Source of the DNA: Acidobacteriota bacterium
Lineage (GTDB): Bacteria; Actinomycetota; Acidimicrobiia; Acidimicrobiales; UBA8190
Length of the DNA: 10,802 nt
Assembly: GCA_028872975.1 (NCBI GenBank)
Contig: JAGWNV010000062.1
Span: 1-10,802, forward strand
Direction of reading: 5' to 3'
The translations under genes and the position numbers were made by a program. Below the pieces are notes generated by a model. The model searched no databases, was not told where the DNA came from, and saw only the letters and a program-made list of their open reading frames with translations. This document shows positions 1 to 5,813 of the stretch, in pieces (position 1 is the stretch's first letter; each line of letters begins with the position of its first letter).

Positions 1-101
1 GCGGCGTGGCCCCAGGCCGGGTCCATGTAGCGCTGCCAGAGGTCGGGGGGTTCCATGACGTGCATGTCGCTGTCCGCCACCAGCCAGTCGCCCACGGCCA
101 T
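1..101 (-). CDS. Amidohydrolase family protein, N-terminal fragment (cut by window edge)
   Basis: The minus strand opens with ATG at 101-99 and reads without a stop to the window edge, giving 33 full codons. The start has a good ribosome binding site, GGGGAGGA, about 5 nt upstream. The peptide begins MAVGDWLVADSDMHVMEPPD and continues with LWQRYMDP. The pattern D-S/A-D-x-H-x-x-E-P-P-D-L-W is typical of the N-terminus of amidohydrolase-2 family (PF04909-like) TIM-barrel metal hydrolases or decarboxylases, where the D-x-H pair (Asp12, His14 here) supplies metal ligands. The substrate cannot be told from this fragment. Without the IS element its start would lie 44 bp after the stop of permease B on the same strand, so it was probably the last known gene of that operon. 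The family call rests on a short but distinctive motif. Confidence 0.72.
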   Translation of the reverse strand, partial: MAVGDWLVADSDMHVMEPPDLWQRYMDPAWGHA

Positions 102-124
102 CTGCGTCCTCCCCGTCGGGGGCG

Positions 125-155
125 AGGCTACAACGCGGCCCCCCACTAGTGTCCT
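125..155 (-). promoter_or_regulatory. Possible hybrid promoter at the IS left end, facing the amidohydrolase
   Basis: On the minus strand a TAGCCT hexamer (130-125, fitting the actinobacterial TANNNT -10 pattern) lies 23 nt before the amidohydrolase ATG. A GACA-containing hexamer AGGACA (155-150) sits 19 bp upstream of it, inside the terminal repeat of the IS element. If real, the insertion supplied a -35 region to a pre-existing -10. The spacing is slightly long and the match is partial, so this is only a candidate. Confidence 0.2.
147..148. repeat. TA target-site duplication, left copy
   Basis: The dinucleotide TA borders the left terminal repeat of the IS element and matches the TA at 1387-1388. 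IS630 elements insert at TA and duplicate it, which defines the element as 149-1386. Confidence 0.85.
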
Positions 156-165
156 GAGTTGCTGA
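149..165. repeat. IS630 terminal inverted repeat, left
   Basis: GTGTCCTGAGTTGCTGA begins directly after the flanking TA and mirrors 1370-1386 with two mismatches (positions 4 and 14 of the repeat). It is the presumed transposase binding and cleavage end. Confidence 0.9.
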
Positions 166-173
166 CGAGCAAC
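158..173. other. Subterminal hairpin at the IS left end
   Basis: GTTGCT (158-163), a GACG loop (164-167) and AGCAAC (168-173) form a perfect 6-bp stem with a 4-nt loop. It overlaps the inner part of the left terminal repeat and is followed by the perfect palindrome AACATATGTT (171-180). In transposase orientation it lies just after the stop codon, so it might be a weak transcription stop without a T-tract, or a structural part of the transposon end. The right end has no equivalent. Confidence 0.4.
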
Positions 174-186
174 ATATGTTCTGTGC

Positions 187-1287
187 CTACGAGCCTGCCG
201 CAGCAGAAGCGGAGACTCGTTCGCAGTAGCGAGCCAGCGAAGCAAGGATCTGCTCCGCCGTCTTCACCCAGACATAGGGCTTGGGGTCGTCGTTCCACTG
301 TGCGATCCAGTCGCGGATGTCGCGTTCGAGGCTCTGAACGCTTCTGTGGGCGCCGCGCTTGATCTTCTTGGTGGTGAGCTCAGAGAACCAGCGCTCGACG
401 ACGTTCAGCCACGAAGAGGATGTCGGAGTGAAATGCAGGTGGAATCGGGGGTGGCGCAGCAACCAGCGCATGATGCCAGGGGTCTTGTGGGTGGCGTAGT
501 TGTCGAGGACCAGGTGGACATCGAGGTGGTTGGGAACCTCGGCGTCGATGCGCTCGAGGAACTTTCTGAACTCTGACGCCCGGTGCCGGCGGTGCAACGA
601 GCCGATGACCTTGCCGCTGGCCATGTCCAGCGCCGCGAAGAGGCTGGTGGTGCCGTGGCGCACGTAGTCGTGGCTGCGGCGCTCGGGGGTGCCCGGCATC
701 ATGGGCAGGATCGGCTGGAAGCGATTCAGCGCCTGGATCTGGCTCTTCTCGTCGGCACAGAGCACGACCGCCCGCTCAGGAGGGTCCAGGTAGAGCCCCA
801 CCACGTCGCGCAGCTTCTCGATGAACTGGGGATCGGTGGAGAGCTTGAAGGTCTCGGCCCGGTGCGGCTGGAGCCCGAAGGTCTGCCAGATCTTCACGAT
901 CGAGCTCTGGCTCATACCCATGGCTGCCGCCATCGAACGGGTCGACCAGTGGGTGGCATCTTTGGGCGTCTCCTCCAGGGTCTTTACGATCACGGCCTCG
1001 ATCTTGTCGTCGGTCACCGTCCGCTTCGCCCCCGGTCGGGGCTCGTCGAAGAGGCCGTCGAGACGCCTCTCCACGAAGCGCCGTCGCCATTTGCCCACCG
1101 TCGCCTGGTTCACCCGCAGCTCTGCTGCCACCGCCGTCGACGTCTTTCCCGAGGCACAAGCGAGGACGATCCGGGCCCGCAGGGCCAGGGCCTGCGCGCT
1201 CTTGTGACGCCGCACCAGTCGCTCGAGCACCGAGCGCTCTTCGTCGGTGAGCACGAGCTCAGCCTTCGGTCGTCCCCTCGCTGCCAT
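187..1287 (-). CDS. IS630-family DDE transposase (366 aa)
   Basis: This enzyme cuts and joins the ends of the insertion sequence. The N-terminus (about residues 35-80) is a helix-turn-helix region with the segment AVAAELRVNQATVGKWRRRF, followed by a second DNA-binding region around 110-140 (STRSMAAAMGMSQSSIVKIW). The catalytic domain (about 170-310) shows the DDE triad: Asp179 in CADEKSQIQ, Asp262 in LVLDNYATHK and Glu298 in SSSWLNVVERWFSEL. There are 35 residues between the last two, as expected for DDE_3-type IS630 transposases. The ATG at 1287 is supported by a perfect AGGAGG five nt upstream. Full length, no frameshift and all catalytic residues present, so probably functional. The gene is encoded on the same strand as the interrupted operon. 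Confidence 0.96.
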   Translation of the reverse strand: MAARGRPKAELVLTDEERSVLERLVRRHKSAQALALRARIVLACASGKTSTAVAAELRVNQATVGKWRRRFVERRLDGLFDEPRPGAKRTVTDDKIEAVIVKTLEETPKDATHWSTRSMAAAMGMSQSSIVKIWQTFGLQPHRAETFKLSTDPQFIEKLRDVVGLYLDPPERAVVLCADEKSQIQALNRFQPILPMMPGTPERRSHDYVRHGTTSLFAALDMASGKVIGSLHRRHRASEFRKFLERIDAEVPNHLDVHLVLDNYATHKTPGIMRWLLRHPRFHLHFTPTSSSWLNVVERWFSELTTKKIKRGAHRSVQSLERDIRDWIAQWNDDPKPYVWVKTAEQILASLARYCERVSASAAAGS

Positions 1288-1298
1288 GGTCGCCTCCT

Positions 1299-1313
1299 AT
1301 CGTCGCTGACGAT
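1299..1313. promoter_or_regulatory. Small hairpin in the transposase leader, next to its ribosome binding site
   Basis: ATCGTC (1299-1304), loop GCT and GACGAT (1308-1313) form a perfect 6-bp stem whose transcript copy ends directly beside the AGGAGG at 1298-1293. It could reduce translation of the transposase from read-through transcripts coming from the upstream host operon, as many insertion sequences do. This is inference from position only; the stem is short. Confidence 0.3.
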
Positions 1314-1369
1314 GGGGCGAACGCGCCCGACGGGGACGAAATTCCCGATTCAGAGATATTTCTGGCGAA

Positions 1370-1386
1370 TCAACAACTCAGGGCAC
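1370..1386. repeat. IS630 terminal inverted repeat, right
   Basis: Read on the minus strand from 1386 this is GTGCCCTGAGTTGTTGA, mirroring 149-165 at 15 of 17 positions. Its outermost base, C at 1386, supplies the last base of the TAG stop codon of permease B. Confidence 0.9.
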
Positions 1387-2552
1387 TAGCGCGCCGCCAC
1401 CACCCGGGCGAAGCGCCGGGTGGCGATGACGAGGAACCCGGCGGCGAAGGCGGCCAGGACGGCGAGCTCCCGGCCGATGCTCCCGAGGGTGCCGTGGCGG
1501 GCCAACAGGGCGGTCCAGGCGTCGACGGCCCAGGCGTGCGGCGTGACGTGGCCGACCTCCCGCATGGTGCTGCTCACGATCGACAGCGGCCACATGCAGC
1601 CACCGAGCATGGCGAAGGCGATGCCGACGACGGGGCCGACGGCGGTGGCCTGCTCGGGGGTCCGGAAGAGCGTGCCCGAGAGCATCCCCGCCCCTGCCCC
1701 CACGAGGGCCCACAGGACGACGAGCACGGCGGCGGCAGGGGGGTTGCCCCAGGAGACGCCGAAGACGACGGCCCCGACCAGGACGATGAGCCCTGCCTGC
1801 ATGACGGCGATGGCGGCGAAACCGAGGGCCTCGCCCACGACCACCGTCGAGGCCCGCACCGGGGCGGCGGCGACCCGCTCGTAGATGCCGAGCCGCCGGG
1901 AGTCGATGACGTTGGCACCGCCGGTGAGGGCGCTCAGGAAGACGAAGAGGACGAGCTCGGTCGGGGCGCTGTACTCGAAGCCCTGGGGAAGGACGTTGGC
2001 CCTGCGGTCGGCCTGCCTGCTCGCCACCGTCACCTGGGCGCCGCCGCCCTCCTGGAGTGCGGAGGCACGGGCCAGGGCGGCGTCGAAGCTCGCCGGCGAC
2101 CGGGCCGCCGCGAACAGCGCCGCCTGCACCCGGGCACCATGACGGCTGATGACCGTGGTGACCGCCTGGGCGGCCGCCTGCTGGGCGGTGTCGGCCTGCT
2201 CGGACACCACCCCGACGTCGACGGTCCTGCCCGCCCGGAGGGCGGCGTCCATCCCGGCCGGCAGGACCACGGCCGTCGAGATCTGCCCGCGGGCGACGGC
2301 CTGGGCGGCGGCCCGGGTGGTGGTGAACCGCTGGACGGCGAGGTCGCCGGTGTGGGTCAGCGCAGTGGTGACGTCCCTGCCGGCGGCCCCGGCGCCCAGG
2401 TCGACCACGCCGACCCGGAAGGTGGAGAACCCCCGCACGGTGAAGCCGATGATGAGGATGACGACGACGGGGAGGACGACGAGGAAGAAGAGGGCGGTGC
2501 GGTCGCGCAGGACGCGCCGGACGGCGGTGGCGGTGATGGCGAGGGCGCTCAC
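1386..2552 (-). CDS. ABC-2 type transporter permease B (388 aa)
   Basis: Integral membrane subunit of an ABC exporter. A first membrane helix (about residues 20-38, FFLVVLPVVVILIIGF) is followed by a large extracytoplasmic region (about 40-195), then five hydrophobic segments (about 198-213, 238-266, 272-296, 303-325, 362-377). This is the ABC2_membrane_3 layout. The cytoplasmic coupling segment GIYERVAAAPVRASTVVVGE (222-241) matches the usual position for contact with the ATPase. Its GTG start overlaps the TGA of permease A as GTGA (2549-2552) with no ribosome binding site of its own, so translation is probably coupled. Its stop codon is the IS insertion point. It has the same length and plan as permease A (both 388 aa), which suggests an ancient tandem duplication and a heterodimeric channel. 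The cargo cannot be deduced. Confidence 0.9.
   Translation of the reverse strand: MSALAITATAVRRVLRDRTALFFLVVLPVVVILIIGFTVRGFSTFRVGVVDLGAGAAGRDVTTALTHTGDLAVQRFTTTRAAAQAVARGQISTAVVLPAGMDAALRAGRTVDVGVVSEQADTAQQAAAQAVTTVISRHGARVQAALFAAARSPASFDAALARASALQEGGGAQVTVASRQADRRANVLPQGFEYSAPTELVLFVFLSALTGGANVIDSRRLGIYERVAAAPVRASTVVVGEALGFAAIAVMQAGLIVLVGAVVFGVSWGNPPAAAVLVVLWALVGAGAGMLSGTLFRTPEQATAVGPVVGIAFAMLGGCMWPLSIVSSTMREVGHVTPHAWAVDAWTALLARHGTLGSIGRELAVLAAFAAGFLVIATRRFARVVAAR
1387..1388. repeat. TA target-site duplication, right copy
   Basis: TA adjoining the right terminal repeat, the partner of 147-148. On the minus strand it forms the first two bases of the TAG stop of permease B. Confidence 0.85.
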
Positions 2553-3715
2553 CAGGCCACCGACTGGCGGGCCAGGAGGGCGATCAGGAGTCCCACCACG
2601 GCGGTGAAGGCCAGGATGGCCAGCACCGGCACGGCGGCGGTGCCGAGGCCCCCGCCGGTGGTGGAGAGGTCGGTGAAGGCCCGCAGCGCCCAGCCGTTGG
2701 GGGTGAAGAGGGCGATGCGCTGCATCACCGCCGGTGACTGGGAGAGGAAGACGAAGTTGCCGCCGAGGAGGGCGAGACCGAAGACGACGGCGCTCGAGAT
2801 GCCCTCGGCCTGGCGCTTGGTGCGGGCCGCCACCATGACGAGCGCCGTGACCGCCACCACCGACAGCACCAGGGCGGCGCAGACCACGACGACGGCGAGG
2901 GGCGATCCCCAGTCGGCGCCGAAGGCCGCCGTCGTCACGGCGGCGATGACGAGCAGGCTGGCGAGGCCGAAGACGAGGACCGACAGGGACTTCCCGGCCA
3001 CGATGTCGACGGGCCGGACCGGGGCGGCCCGCATCCGCTCGATCATCCCCTGGTCGCGGTCTACGAAGAAGCTCCGGGTCGTGTAGCCCACCAGGAAGAA
3101 GACGAAGAAGATGGACATCGACGGGGCGTAGTAGCTGATGACCTTGAGCTGATGGGCGCCGACGGGCCGCGACACCGTCCGCACGGGGATCTCAAGGCGG
3201 GAGGCCAGCGCCGAGAGGCTGGCCACCGGGACCGTGCTCCCCGACGCCGTCGCCGTGGCCACCGACAGCCGGTCGGCGTTCAGCTGGGCCACGAAGGAGG
3301 CGACGATCGAGGCGGTGACCGACGCCGAGATGGTGTCGTTCACGCTCGTGAGGGTGGTGAGGGGGACGGGGCGGGGGCCGGTGGCGGCCGAGGAGAACCC
3401 GGCCGGGATCACGAGCCCCGCCTGGGCCTTGCGGTCGCGCACGGCGACGGCGGCGGCCGCCGCCGTCGGGTAGGGCCGGACCGTGACGATCCCCCGGAGC
3501 CCGGGAGCCTCGAGGGCGTGCACCATGGCGGTGGCGACCGGGCCCTGGTCGGCGTTGGAGAGCGCCAACGTGTAGTGGAACTTCGAGGTGCCGTTGAAGG
3601 CCATGCTCATGAGGAGGGCCACGACGAGGGGGGCCACCACCCCGACCATGACCGCCGAGCGGTCACGCAGGCGCTGCCGGATGTCCTTGGCGGCGATGAG
3701 CAGGGCAGGTGGCAC
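2549..3715 (-). CDS. ABC-2 type transporter permease A (388 aa)
   Basis: First of two paralogous permeases served by the ATPase immediately upstream. One N-terminal helix (about 22-40) is followed by a large extracytoplasmic domain (about 41-192), then hydrophobic segments at about 195-212, 243-265, 271-297, 305-325 and 361-382. The coupling segment is MIERMRAAPVRPVDIVAGK (224-242). The GTG at 3715 was chosen because it lies 3 bp after the ATPase stop and has GGGAG six nt upstream; no better ATG is near. It ends in a 4-bp overlap with permease B. Probable function: export of a small or hydrophobic molecule across the cytoplasmic membrane as a heterodimer with permease B. Substrate unknown. 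Confidence 0.9.
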   Translation of the reverse strand: MPPALLIAAKDIRQRLRDRSAVMVGVVAPLVVALLMSMAFNGTSKFHYTLALSNADQGPVATAMVHALEAPGLRGIVTVRPYPTAAAAAVAVRDRKAQAGLVIPAGFSSAATGPRPVPLTTLTSVNDTISASVTASIVASFVAQLNADRLSVATATASGSTVPVASLSALASRLEIPVRTVSRPVGAHQLKVISYYAPSMSIFFVFFLVGYTTRSFFVDRDQGMIERMRAAPVRPVDIVAGKSLSVLVFGLASLLVIAAVTTAAFGADWGSPLAVVVVCAALVLSVVAVTALVMVAARTKRQAEGISSAVVFGLALLGGNFVFLSQSPAVMQRIALFTPNGWALRAFTDLSTTGGGLGTAAVPVLAILAFTAVVGLLIALLARQSVAW

Positions 3716-3718
3716 CGC

Positions 3719-4654
3719 TCACTCCCGCAGGGCCGTGCCGGTGAGGTGCAGGAACACCGCCTCGAGGTCCGGCTCCACCACCTGCACGGAGTCCACGGCC
3801 ACCGGCACGGCCTCGGCGGCCTGGAGGATGGCGGGGAGGACCTTCCGGCCGTCGTCGGCCACCACCTGCAGGCTGCCGTCGGCGGCGACGGCGTCGTCCA
3901 CCCCGACGATGGCCCGGCACCGCCGGGCCATCTCGGCCAGGTCGCCGGTTGCCGTCAGGTCGATGCGGTCACGCTCGCCGAGCTGGGCGACGAGCTCGCG
4001 GCGGGTCCCTTCGGCCACGAGCCGGCCCCGGTCGACGATGGCCACCCGGTCGCAGACCCGCTCGGCCTCCTCCATGTAGTGCGTGGTGTAGACGACGCCC
4101 ATGCCCGTCGTCCCGAGCTCCCGCACCCGCTCGAGGATGGCGTGGCGGCTCTGAGGGTCGACGCCCACCGTCGGCTCGTCGAGGACGAGCAGCTCGGGAC
4201 GGTGGAGGAGCCCGGCGGCGATGTTGAGCCGCCGCTTCATCCCGCCCGAGAACGACTCCACCCGGTCCCCGCCGCGGTCGGTCAGCTCGGTGAGCTCGAG
4301 GGCCTCCTCGATGCGCTCCTCGAGGACCTTGCCCCCGAGCCGGTAGAGCCGGCCCAGGAAGGTGAGGTTCTCCATGGCGGTGAGGTCGGGGTACAGCGCC
4401 ACGTCCTGGGGCACGTAGCCGACGAGGGACTTGGCCGAGAGGTCCTCGCCCATCGACCTGCCGGCGACGAGGACGGTGCCGGCGTCGGGGGCGAGGAGCC
4501 CGCAGACCATCTTGATGGTGGTGGTCTTGCCCGCCCCGTTGGGCCCGAGGAGCCCGTAGATCTCCCCCGCCCCCACCTCGAAGCTCACGTCGTCCACGGC
4601 CGTGCGGTCGCCGAAGCGCTTGGCCAGGCCCCGGCACTCGAGGAGCGGGCTCAT
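3719..4654 (-). CDS. ABC transporter ATP-binding protein (311 aa) for permeases A and B
   Basis: ATPase that powers the adjacent ABC-2 permeases. Residues about 4-215 form the nucleotide-binding domain: Walker A GPNGAGKTT (37-45, Lys43), Q-loop Gln83, signature SGGMK (136-140), Walker B LLVLDEP (155-161, catalytic Glu160) and switch His192. The C-terminal 90 residues form a variable regulatory region ending in EPDLEAVFLHLTGTALRE, as in exporters of the drug and polyether type. The start is uncertain: ATG at 4654 matches the usual N-terminus (MSPLLECRGLAKRFG), ATG at 4663 adds three residues, and a start at 4726 would overlap trpD. None has a clear ribosome binding site. The gene follows trpD by 34 bp and precedes permease A by 3 bp, so it belongs to the same transcript. 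Confidence 0.94.
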   Translation of the reverse strand: MSPLLECRGLAKRFGDRTAVDDVSFEVGAGEIYGLLGPNGAGKTTTIKMVCGLLAPDAGTVLVAGRSMGEDLSAKSLVGYVPQDVALYPDLTAMENLTFLGRLYRLGGKVLEERIEEALELTELTDRGGDRVESFSGGMKRRLNIAAGLLHRPELLVLDEPTVGVDPQSRHAILERVRELGTTGMGVVYTTHYMEEAERVCDRVAIVDRGRLVAEGTRRELVAQLGERDRIDLTATGDLAEMARRCRAIVGVDDAVAADGSLQVVADDGRKVLPAILQAAEAVPVAVDSVQVVEPDLEAVFLHLTGTALRE

Positions 4655-4688
4655 GGCGCCCATTGTCGTTGGAGGGCGCCCCGGCCCG

Positions 4689-5813
4689 TCAGGGCCGAAG
4701 GTCCACGGCTGCCGCCTTCGAGGCACGGACGAGCCCCTCGAGGACGCCGGCGGCCCGCCCCTCGTCCACGGACCGGGCCGCCACCTCGAGGCCCTCGGGG
4801 AGATCGGCGGCCGTGCCGCAGACGACGAGGGCGGCGGCGGCGTTCAGCAAGGCGATGTCCCGGTGCGGGCCCCGCTCCCCGCCGAGCACCCGCCTGACCA
4901 CCCCGGCGTTCTCCCCGGCGTCGCCGCCTCGGAGGTCCTCGAGGCGCGACGGGGCGATCCCGAGGGCGCCGGGGTCCACCGTGCTCCTGCGGATCTCGGG
5001 CCCCTCGCCGGTCACGACGGCCTCGAGGACGCTGCTCGGCCCCGTCGTGGAGAGCTCGTCGAGGCCGTCGTCGCCGTGGACGACCATGGCCCGGCGGGCG
5101 CCGTTGGCGACGAGCACGCCGAGCATCTTCTCGGCCATGGCCGGGTCGCTCACCCCCACCACCTGGTGGCGGGGCCGTGCCGGGTTGGCCAGGGGGCCGA
5201 GGAAGTTGAACACGGTGGGCACCCCGAGCTCGCGCCGCACCGGGATGGCGTGGCGCATGGCCGGGTGGAACCGGGGGGCGAAGCAGAAGCCCATCCCCAC
5301 CTCCTCGATGCACCGGGCCACCCCGGCCGGCCCGAGGTCGATGGCGACACCGAGGGCCTCGAGGACGTCGGCCGACCCCGCCGACGAGGAGGCGGCGCGC
5401 CCCCCGTGCTTGCACACCCGGGCCCCGGCGCCCGCCGTCACGAAGGCGGCGATCGTCGAGACGTTGATCGACCGGCTCCGGTCCCCCCCGGTGCCGCAGG
5501 TGTCGACCAGCTCGCCGGTCACGGCGAGCGGCTCGCCGTGGGCGAGCATGGCCCGCACCATCCCGGCCATCTCCTCGACGGTCTCCCCCTTGATCCGCAG
5601 CGCCGTGACGAAGGCGGCCAGCTGGGCGGCGCTGGCCGCGCCCGACAGGATCTCCCCCATGGCGAGGGCCGCCTCGTCCCCCGAGAGGTCGGCCCCGCCC
5701 ACGAGCCGGCCGAGCACCGCAGGCCACCCGCCGCCGGCGGCGAAGGCGTCCTCCTCGGCGGCGGTGCCGGGGTCGCCGGGGGTCGCCGCGGACGTGCCCG
5801 TCAGTCCCACCAC
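4689..5813 (-). CDS. trpD: Anthranilate phosphoribosyltransferase TrpD (374 aa)
   Basis: TrpD joins anthranilate to phosphoribosyl pyrophosphate (PRPP), the second dedicated step to tryptophan, in the cytoplasm with Mg. The PRPP-binding loop is CGTGGD (106-111), followed by NVST (117-120). The conserved block at 135-155 reads KHGGRAASSSAGSAD then VLEALG. FNFLGPLANP (202-211) and the Mg-binding DDGLDE (248-253) are also present. An N-terminal extension of about 25 residues accounts for the slightly long size. One deviation stands out: Gly138 replaces the Asn of the usual KHGNR, near the anthranilate site. The GTG start overlaps the end of the acyl-CoA dehydrogenase gene by 13 bp; a second GTG three bases later is also possible. 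No other trp gene is in view and no attenuator is visible. A related nucleobase or aromatic phosphoribosyltransferase role remains possible. Confidence 0.92.
   Translation of the reverse strand: MVGLTGTSAATPGDPGTAAEEDAFAAGGGWPAVLGRLVGGADLSGDEAALAMGEILSGAASAAQLAAFVTALRIKGETVEEMAGMVRAMLAHGEPLAVTGELVDTCGTGGDRSRSINVSTIAAFVTAGAGARVCKHGGRAASSSAGSADVLEALGVAIDLGPAGVARCIEEVGMGFCFAPRFHPAMRHAIPVRRELGVPTVFNFLGPLANPARPRHQVVGVSDPAMAEKMLGVLVANGARRAMVVHGDDGLDELSTTGPSSVLEAVVTGEGPEIRRSTVDPGALGIAPSRLEDLRGGDAGENAGVVRRVLGGERGPHRDIALLNAAAALVVCGTAADLPEGLEVAARSVDEGRAAGVLEGLVRASKAAAVDLRP

Larger units (their letters stand above)
149..1386 (-). mobile_element. Complete IS630-family insertion sequence, 1238 bp
   Basis: The element is bounded by terminal inverted repeats GTGTCCTGAGTTGCTGA (left) and, read inward on the minus strand, GTGCCCTGAGTTGTTGA (right), which agree at 15 of 17 positions. 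TA flanks both sides, the hallmark of IS630/Tc1-mariner transposition. One intact transposase gene fills it, leaving 38 bp at the left end and 99 bp at the right. The size suits the family (about 1.0-1.3 kb). Its coding sequence is visibly less GC-saturated than the neighbours, with AT-rich patches near both ends, which suggests recent arrival. It separates permease B from the amidohydrolase gene. Intact ends and reading frame suggest it may still be mobile. Confidence 0.93.

Noticed and set aside
109..123. Small CCCC/GGGG hairpin near the amidohydrolase ribosome binding site
   Set aside because: Only a 4-bp stem in very GC-rich sequence; not distinguishable from chance.
583..1389. Plus-strand open frame opposite the transposase reaching the IS right end
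   Set aside because: The transposase on the minus strand has all DDE residues and a perfect ribosome binding site; the opposite frame shows no recognisable protein.
1494..3086. Long plus-strand open frame (530 codons) opposite both permeases
   Set aside because: Same antisense artefact of GC-rich coding; no domain, no ribosome binding site of note, low-complexity translation.
4655..4726. Longer start for the minus-strand ATPase (MPRRRQP...)
   Set aside because: The extra residues are not part of the ABC fold, would overlap trpD by 38 bp and have no convincing ribosome binding site.
3152..4897. Very long plus-strand open frame (581 codons) opposite the ABC ATPase and permease A
   Set aside because: It is antisense to two genes with clear conserved motifs, its translation is low-complexity (Gly, Arg, Asp, His, Pro rich) and matches no family I recognise. 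Such frames arise from G/C-biased third codon positions.
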